Origin: an uncultured Trueperaceae bacterium | Lineage (GTDB): Bacteria; Deinococcota; Deinococci; Deinococcales; Trueperaceae | Assembly (NCBI GenBank): GCA_937873495.1 | Contig: CALMXZ010000015.1 | Coordinates: 112,505-176,504 of the forward strand | Direction: 5' to 3' | Length of the DNA: 64,000 bases | Part shown: piece by piece, positions 58,783 through 64,000 of the stretch | Layout of the letters: each line of letters opens with the position of its first letter | Numbering within the stretch: the stretch's first letter is position 1 | The notes under the pieces: generated by a model | Database searches by the model: none | Seen by the model: the letters and a program-made list of their open reading frames with translations, nothing else | Told to the model about the DNA's origin: nothing | Program-made: the position numbers and the translations under genes

Positions 58783-59051
58783 TTCTCGGGCCGTGTGGTC
58801 AACTTCACCCGTTGGGAACGAGGTTATCTGAGGGCACGGCTCACATGAGAGCGTTATGAGCGTAATGCGTCATCGGGTAGCTAGCGGTTTAGCGCGCTCC
58901 ACACGACGTTGGAGCGCTCACAACCTACGACGGGCCGGCGAGCGACGGACCGGCAGGCACCGCAGACCGGCATGACGCACATGGTGTATCGTCTCGCTTC
59001 CGGCCCCGCACCCGAGCTTGGAGGGGCGGTGACCCCACGAGGACTTGCCTT

Positions 59052-60299
59052 ATGCACGAGAAGCGCCACGCCGCCGCCATCCCCTTCATCCTCGTCACGT
59101 TGCTCATCGACGTACTGGGCATCGGTCTGCTCATCCCGGTGCTGCCGGAACTCGTGACCGAGCTCGCCGGCGGCGACCTCACCACCGGCTCGTCGTACTA
59201 CGGCTGGTTCATCGCCGTCTACGCCGCCATGCAGTTCCTGTTCGCGCCCGTGCTCGGCGGCCTGGCCGACCGCTTCGGCCGCAGGCCGGTCCTCCTCGTC
59301 TCGCTGCTCGGCGCCGGCATCGACTACCTGGTCATGGCCGTCGCACCGACCCTCACCATCCTCTTCATCGGCCGGGTGATCAGCGGCGTCACGGGCGCCA
59401 ACATCACCGCCGCCAACGCCTACATCGCTGACGTGAGCCCGCCGCACGAGCGCGCCAAGAACTTCGGGCTGGTCGGCGCCACCTTCGGGGTGGGGTTCAT
59501 CGTCGGCCCGGCGCTCGGGGGCCTCCTCGCCGGCTTCGGGCTGCGCGCGCCGTTCTACGCCGCGGCTGCGCTCGCCCTCGTCAACTGGCTCTACGGCTTC
59601 TTCATCCTGCCCGAGTCCCTCAGGCCGGAGCTGCGTCGCGGTTTCTCATGGCGCCGCGCCAACCCCATCGGGTCCTTCCGCTCGCTCGGCAGGCACCCCC
59701 TGGTGCGCGACCTCGCGTTCACCTACGTCTGCTTCGGCCTCGCCCAAAACGCCATGACCGCCACCTGGGTCCTCTATACGACCTACCGCTTCGACTGGGA
59801 TCCCCTGTTGAACGGCGTCTCCCTGGCGGTCGTCGGGGTGTTCTCCACGCTGGTGCAAGGCGTGCTCGTACGTCTGTTCGTGGCCAGGTTCGGCGAGCGC
59901 ACGGCGATCCTGGTCGGCATCCTCATGGCGGCGGTCTCGTTCGTCGCCTACGGCCTCAGTCCGTTCGGCTGGGCGCTCTACATCGGCATCGCCGTCGGCA
60001 GCCTAGGCGGCCTGGCCGGGCCGTCGTCGCAGTCGCTCATCTCACGCTCCGTCGGGGCCGACGAGCAGGGCGAGGTCCAGGGCGCGCTCGCGAGCCTCCT
60101 CAGCCTGACTGGCGTCGCCGGACCGCTCATCGGCACGACGCTCTTCGCCTTCTTCACGAGCGCGCGCAGCCCGGTGGACCTACCGGGCGCCCCGTTCTTC
60201 GTCGGCTCGGCCCTGCTCGTGGTGGCGTTGGTGGTGACCCTCAAGGCGTTCGCGGCCCACCAGACGCCGGCAGGACCGGCGGCTGGCGACGCGGGCTGA
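59052..60299 (+). CDS. MFS exporter, TetA (TCR) family
   Basis: 415 residues, 12 predicted transmembrane helices. The opening [20 protein letters not shown] and motif [21 protein letters not shown] are hallmarks of the tetracycline-resistance/multidrug TCR group, a proton antiporter. [20 protein letters not shown] matches the motif D region. Substrate cannot be assigned; chromosomal members often export unrelated drugs. No TetR neighbour. GTG or TTG alternatives upstream are unlikely. Confidence 0.9.
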   Translation: MHEKRHAAAIPFILVTLLIDVLGIGLLIPVLPELVTELAGGDLTTGSSYYGWFIAVYAAMQFLFAPVLGGLADRFGRRPVLLVSLLGAGIDYLVMAVAPTLTILFIGRVISGVTGANITAANAYIADVSPPHERAKNFGLVGATFGVGFIVGPALGGLLAGFGLRAPFYAAAALALVNWLYGFFILPESLRPELRRGFSWRRANPIGSFRSLGRHPLVRDLAFTYVCFGLAQNAMTATWVLYTTYRFDWDPLLNGVSLAVVGVFSTLVQGVLVRLFVARFGERTAILVGILMAAVSFVAYGLSPFGWALYIGIAVGSLGGLAGPSSQSLISRSVGADEQGEVQGALASLLSLTGVAGPLIGTTLFAFFTSARSPVDLPGAPFFVGSALLVVALVVTLKAFAAHQTPAGPAAGDAG

Positions 60300-60326
60300 G
60301 GGGGGCACCGGGCGGGCGCGGGCGCC

Positions 60327-60725
60327 TCAGCGCTGGACGAGGCGCACCATGCCACGCACGCCCGAGCCGAGCGTCTCGGCTAGGTACACGTCCAGGCGCC
60401 CGTAGCTCTCGTTTCGGAACGCGAGCGACACCGCCCACACGCCGTTGGCCGCGCGCCATTCGCCCTGCGACAGGCCGGCCGGCGCGTAGCTCTCCACGAG
60501 GGACGTAAGCCGCTCGGCCAGGTAGGACGCCCCCACGCTGGTAACCATGAAGCAGACCTCGGGCGCCTCGATGGAGCCGTCCTCGCATGGGACCTCGTCA
60601 GCATGGAAGCTGAGGAGCAGGTCGCTGACGACCATGCCGTAAGGGCTAGCTTCCACGTTGTCGCGCGCCGTGGCAGGCCACGCCAAGAGGCCGAGTAGGA
60701 GGGTGGTGGTCAGGATCCGTCTCAT
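60327..60725 (-). CDS. Secreted hypothetical protein
   Basis: 132 residues from ATG 60725. Clear signal peptide MRRILTTTLLLGLLAWPATA, then a small domain with two cysteines (EVPCEDGSIEAPEVCFMVTS) that could form a disulphide. No family recognised. The preceding in-frame extension to 60824 has no ribosome site. Confidence 0.65.
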   Translation of the reverse strand: MRRILTTTLLLGLLAWPATARDNVEASPYGMVVSDLLLSFHADEVPCEDGSIEAPEVCFMVTSVGASYLAERLTSLVESYAPAGLSQGEWRAANGVWAVSLAFRNESYGRLDVYLAETLGSGVRGMVRLVQR

Positions 60726-60936
60726 GCACACGCCCCGGGGGAGGCGGTTCTCACCGCCCGTTCGGTCATCTTCGCATCTACCCCACCGGCTGGTGATGTG
60801 TAGTCGCCCTGGGCCGGCGTTCACGGTTCCTAGGCTTCAGAGCAGGGCGACGACCGCCGCGCCAGGAGCGGGCCGGTAGAATCGAGACCAACCGCGCCCC
60901 GTTGGCGAAGCGGGGCGCCGGCCGGGGAGGAGGCGC

Positions 60937-61935
60937 ATGAACCAGTCTGAGGCGGAACGAGGCGGGCTCGGCGTGGAGAGCTTGCCCGGGGACGCACCAC
61001 CCCCGGAAGCGGCTGCGGGCGACGATCTCGAGCGCATGCGCACGGCGCTCGAGGCCTCGGGTGAGTACCGGGTCCTGCGGCGCCTCGCCCCCCGAGCCGG
61101 CTACGGCGATCCGGCCCGGTTGCCTAGCGGCACGCGGCTCTACCGGGCGCTGTACCTCGACACGGAGACGACCGGGTTCGACTCCCGCAGCGACAAGGTC
61201 ATCGAGCTCGCCATGCTCCGGTTCGAGTACGACGCCGAGGGGAACGTGTACGGCGTGCAGGAGCTGTACGACGCCTTCGAGGACCCCGGCCGGCCCCTGC
61301 CGGACGAGGTCGTGGGGCTGACGGGCATCACGGACGACGACGTGCGCGGCCGGCGCTTCGACGACGCCGCGGTGGAGGACAGCGCCAATGGGGCCGACCT
61401 GGTGATCGCCCATAACGCCGCGTTCGACCGCCCGTTCATGGAGAAGCGCTTCCCGGTGTTCAAGGGCAAGCCGTGGGCATGCTCCTCGCGAGACATCGGC
61501 TGGCGAGCGCTCGGCTTCCGCTCATCGTCACTGGAGTTCCTCGCCTTCCGGCGCGGCTTCTACTACGACGCGCACCGCGCGCTGATCGACTGCCGAGCCG
61601 GCCTCGAGCTGTTGGCCGTGCCGCTGACCGAAGGCGAGGCCCCGCCCATGCGGCTGCTGCGCGCCAACGCAGCCAAGCGGACCGCTCGGCTGTGGGCAGA
61701 GAGCGCGCCGTTCGAGAAGAAGGACGTCGTGAAGGCGCGCGGCTACCGTTTCAACGGGGTAGGCAGGGTGTGGTGGACGGACGTGCCGGCGGAGGCGCTC
61801 GACGAGGAGCTGGCCTGGTTGGCCGCCGAGGTCTACGAAACGCGCCGCCCGCTCCCGCACCTCGAGTACGGCGCGCTGGAGCGCTACTCCGCGCGCGTGC
61901 CCGAGGCACCACCGAACGGTTTGCCCCGCCGCTGA
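60937..61935 (+). CDS. DEDDh 3'-5' exonuclease with C-terminal extension
   Basis: 332 residues. Exo I ALYLDTETTGFDSRSDKV near residue 73, Exo II IAHNAAFDRPFMEKRF near 158, Exo III YYDAHRALIDCRAGLELL near 210, the DnaQ-type DEDDh set. The C-terminal ~110 residues (VKARGYRFNGVGRVWWTDVP) form a domain found in several stand-alone exonucleases of this kind. GGGAGGAGG precedes the ATG. Likely a repair exonuclease or proofreading accessory; it is the second such enzyme in the window. Confidence 0.88.
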   Translation: MNQSEAERGGLGVESLPGDAPPPEAAAGDDLERMRTALEASGEYRVLRRLAPRAGYGDPARLPSGTRLYRALYLDTETTGFDSRSDKVIELAMLRFEYDAEGNVYGVQELYDAFEDPGRPLPDEVVGLTGITDDDVRGRRFDDAAVEDSANGADLVIAHNAAFDRPFMEKRFPVFKGKPWACSSRDIGWRALGFRSSSLEFLAFRRGFYYDAHRALIDCRAGLELLAVPLTEGEAPPMRLLRANAAKRTARLWAESAPFEKKDVVKARGYRFNGVGRVWWTDVPAEALDEELAWLAAEVYETRRPLPHLEYGALERYSARVPEAPPNGLPRR

Positions 61936-61976
61936 GGGCCCTTCACCCGGTCGAGTCGGTAGGCGCGGCATGAAAC

Positions 61977-62012
61977 GTTTGCGCGCGCAATAGCGTTATT
62001 GCGCGCGCAAAC
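61977..62012. terminator. Perfect 16-bp alternating-GC hairpin
   Basis: GTTTGCGCGCGCAATA (61977-61992) and TATTGCGCGCGCAAAC (61997-62012), loop GCGT. Lies between convergent genes, so probably a bidirectional terminator. The CGCGCG core could also adopt Z-DNA. Confidence 0.75.
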
Positions 62013-62047
62013 CATCCGCACTGAACGGCCGCCGGGCGACCGACGGT

Positions 62048-62551
62048 TCATTCCAGGCCGAGGGCCTGGCGCTCGCCGTACACGGCGGCGGAGTCCTTCG
62101 CGGCCGCGCGCTGAGCAGCGACGTCTTCGGCGGTGAAGGCGACGAAGCCTTCGGGAAGCGCGTCGATGTTGCCCCACGCGGTCGAGACGTAGTTGAGGAC
62201 CGCGGCGATCTGCGCGTCGTCGAAGACGCTCGCCCACGGCGTCATCATGCCGTTGAACGCGGCGCCGTGGACGTTGATGGCGCCGGTAAGCCCGTAGAGG
62301 ACGACGTCGATGACGTACGCGCGGCCGCCGTCGAGGGAGACGATCTCGGGCACGTGGCCGGCGAGGGGCGGGAAGGCACCCGGGATGCCGGCGCCCGTGG
62401 TCTGGTGGCAGGCCATGCAGCTGCCGTTGAACACGGTCTCCCCCGCGCTGGCGTCGACTTCACCGATGGGCGTGCCCTGCGCCAAGACGGCAGGTACGAG
62501 CGCCAGGCCGGCCAGTAGCACCGGTGCGATGATCTTGGAAAGACGCTTCAT
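62048..62551 (-). CDS. c-type cytochrome
   Basis: 167 residues. Signal peptide (MKRLSKIIAPVLLAGLALVP), then a heme-c site CMACH in FNGSCMACHQTTGAG near residue 48 and the distal Met in NGMMTPWASVFDDAQIAAVL. Class I cytochrome c of the extracytoplasmic space, shuttling electrons in respiration. AGGAGGAGCAAC precedes the ATG. No oxidase genes adjoin it. Confidence 0.92.
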   Translation of the reverse strand: MKRLSKIIAPVLLAGLALVPAVLAQGTPIGEVDASAGETVFNGSCMACHQTTGAGIPGAFPPLAGHVPEIVSLDGGRAYVIDVVLYGLTGAINVHGAAFNGMMTPWASVFDDAQIAAVLNYVSTAWGNIDALPEGFVAFTAEDVAAQRAAAKDSAAVYGERQALGLE

Positions 62552-62727
62552 GTTGCTCCTCCTAGGTGCGGCCTTACGGCAGCGGGTCGCCGGCCGGCCG
62601 GGTCGCCGGCGCGGGACGGGCCGCGGGCCTACTGATCACGGAGGGAGAATACTACCAGCCGACGCGTGAGCACAGTCCTGGCGCCGCAGACTGAACGCAA
62701 CATTAAGCTCGTGAGCAGGCGCGACGC

Positions 62728-64000
62728 CTAGGCGCGGCCCTTCCTCAGGAAGCGCCTCACCTCAGTGAGGGGACGCGTGTTCAGGACGTCCGCGCTCGTG
62801 AACCACGCGCGGCGCAGTTGATCAACGCCGTAACGCATGGTGGCGAGTTGGTCGACGCTGTGCGCGTCCGAGCCGAGCGTGACGGTCACGCCGCGCGCCT
62901 TGGCGGCCATGAGGTTCAAGTCCGACAGGTCGAGGCGCTGGTAGGACGCGTTGTGCTCCACGGCGACGCCGTTGGCGAGGCACGCCTCGAAGACGGCGGC
63001 GAGGTCGATGGCGTACGGGTCGCGTTCGCCGAGCACCCTGCCCGTCGGGTGGGCCAGCACGTTGACCTGCGGGTGGCTCACCGCCTTGACGACCCGCGCC
63101 GTCTGCTCGGCCTGGCTCAAGTCGAAGTGCGAGTGCACGCTGACCAAGACGATGTCGAGCCGCTCCAGCCACTCGTCGGAGAGGTCGAGGGTGCCGTCCC
63201 TCAGGATGTCGACCTCCATGCCGCGCAGGAGGGTGATGCCGGCCTGCGACCCGCCGAGCACCTCGTCCAGCTCCTCCCACTGGCGCGCCAGCTTGGCCTC
63301 GTCGAGGCCGCCCGTCATGGCGAGCGCCTTGCTGTGGTCCGTGAGGGCCATGTACTCGTAGCCCCTCGCAACGCACGCCTCCAGCATCTGCCCGACCGTG
63401 GCCCGGCCGTCCGACCAGGTGCTGTGCATGTGGAGGTCGCCCCTGACGTCCGCCAGCGTGATCAGCTTCGGGAGCGTGTGGCCGGCGGCGACGGTCAACT
63501 CGCCGCGGTCCTCGCGGAGTTCCGGCGGCACCCAGTCGAGCCCGAGCTTCGCGTAGATTTCCTCCTCCGTGCGGCCGGCGACGCGCTTGCCGGCGGAGCC
63601 GGGCGTCGCGGGCTTGTCGGGGTCCGCGCCGCCCTCGAAGAGGCCGTACTCGCTCAGGTGCAGGCCGTGGTCGAGCGCCACCTGCCGCAGGGCGACGTTG
63701 TGCGCCTTCGAACCCGTGAAGTAGAGGAGCGCCGCGCCGAAGGCGTCTTCCGGGACCACGCGCAGGTCGACCTGGATGCCGTTCTTCAGGCGCACGCTCG
63801 AGCGGGTCTCGCCGCTGCCGAGCACCTCCGCGACCTCCGGGTAGGCGGTGAACTCGCGCGTGACGGCGGCCGCGGCGGTAGGCGCGGCGACGGGCGCTGT
63901 GGCGGGGGGGGGAGAGGCCCCCCCCGTCCCCCCCCCCTCCGTCCCGGCCTTCTCCGTCCCCGCCGCCCTTCTCGCCGCGCCCCCCCTGGCCGGGGCGCCG
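62728..64000 (-). CDS. polX: DNA polymerase X with PHP domain (5' end outside window)
   Basis: The readable part holds the end of the Pol beta-like palm (AYPEVAEVLGSGETRSSVRL and GIQVDLRVV with the third catalytic Asp) and the full PHP phosphoesterase: GDLHMHSTWSDG, HSHFDLSQAE, LAHPTGRVLGE, GSDAHSV. A GTG at 63825 is internal; the frame stays open to base 64000, so the gene continues rightward. Between 63840 and 64000 it codes an Ala/Gly/Pro-rich segment with G10, C8 and C10 runs, unusual inside the palm. PolX fills small repair gaps; the PHP domain supplies 3'-5' exonuclease or AP-endonuclease activity. Confidence 0.93.
   Translation of the reverse strand, partial: GAPARGGAARRAAGTEKAGTEGGGTGGASPPPATAPVAAPTAAAAVTREFTAYPEVAEVLGSGETRSSVRLKNGIQVDLRVVPEDAFGAALLYFTGSKAHNVALRQVALDHGLHLSEYGLFEGGADPDKPATPGSAGKRVAGRTEEEIYAKLGLDWVPPELREDRGELTVAAGHTLPKLITLADVRGDLHMHSTWSDGRATVGQMLEACVARGYEYMALTDHSKALAMTGGLDEAKLARQWEELDEVLGGSQAGITLLRGMEVDILRDGTLDLSDEWLERLDIVLVSVHSHFDLSQAEQTARVVKAVSHPQVNVLAHPTGRVLGERDPYAIDLAAVFEACLANGVAVEHNASYQRLDLSDLNLMAAKARGVTVTLGSDAHSVDQLATMRYGVDQLRRAWFTSADVLNTRPLTEVRRFLRKGRA

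Noticed and set aside
1..64000. CRISPR arrays, rRNA genes, complete insertion sequences
   Set aside because: No regularly spaced repeats, no rRNA-like segments, and the only transposase trace is a broken IS256 fragment.

Overview
GC-rich bacterial chromosome. It carries a bacterial PolX with a PHP domain, a proofreading-type PolA, a LysN-like aminotransferase, an HU protein and an AlkA-type glycosylase. At least ten genes have a -10-like hexamer (TANNNT or close) only 5-7 bases before the start codon, which is the leaderless layout known from Deinococcus/Thermus. I infer a Deinococcota member, perhaps Trueperaceae-like; no rRNA or other marker here proves this.

Region 1 (1-10.1 kb) looks catabolic. 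It holds an isochorismatase-fold hydrolase, a minus-strand oligopeptide-type transporter operon (solute-binding protein, two permeases, two paralogous TPR-like proteins, no ATPase gene in view) with a divergent GntR regulator, an XRE regulator, a DUF3604 metal-dependent protein and a deoC-like gene whose N-terminus is cut off.

Region 2 (10.06-28.1 kb) is a defence island. A low-GC cassette carrying an OLD/GajA-like ATPase-TOPRIM nuclease sits between a truncated deoC and a truncated defence-operon gene. Beyond it lies one minus-strand operon: SNF2-type helicase, DUF4391 protein, two type III methyltransferases (mod), an AlbA_2-like protein, type III restriction subunit (res) and a broken terminal gene. 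The second mod contains an (GA)11 dinucleotide tract that puts it out of frame; the remaining C-terminus is intact in the next frame, so one more unit (12) or two fewer (9) restores a full-length enzyme. This is the signature of a phase-variable methyltransferase (a possible phasevarion), and its partner mod next door has a different target-recognition region. The island also contains an Abi-like gene, a membrane-anchored unknown, a UvrD-type helicase remnant, an HNH endonuclease and an IS256-family remnant.

Region 3 (28.3-34.9 kb) has small regulatory and stress modules: YbjN-like, DJ-1/PfpI with TetR, ArsR with an SRPBCC-SnoaL fusion, a VapBC-type toxin-antitoxin pair, and a thioredoxin/NHL-repeat protein.

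Region 4 (34.9-64 kb) is core genome rich in DNA metabolism: HerA/DUF853 ATPase, polA, surE, dinB, two DEDDh exonucleases, an FAD oxidoreductase with a Crp-type regulator, HU, alkA, a LysN-like aminotransferase, a Xer-type recombinase, a zinc-binding lipoprotein-like component, a protein with a very acidic tail, a FadR-type regulator preceded by four helically phased operators, a lineage-type AbrB/winged-helix protein, an MFS exporter, cytochrome c and polX (running off the right edge). No rRNA, tRNA or CRISPR array was recognised.
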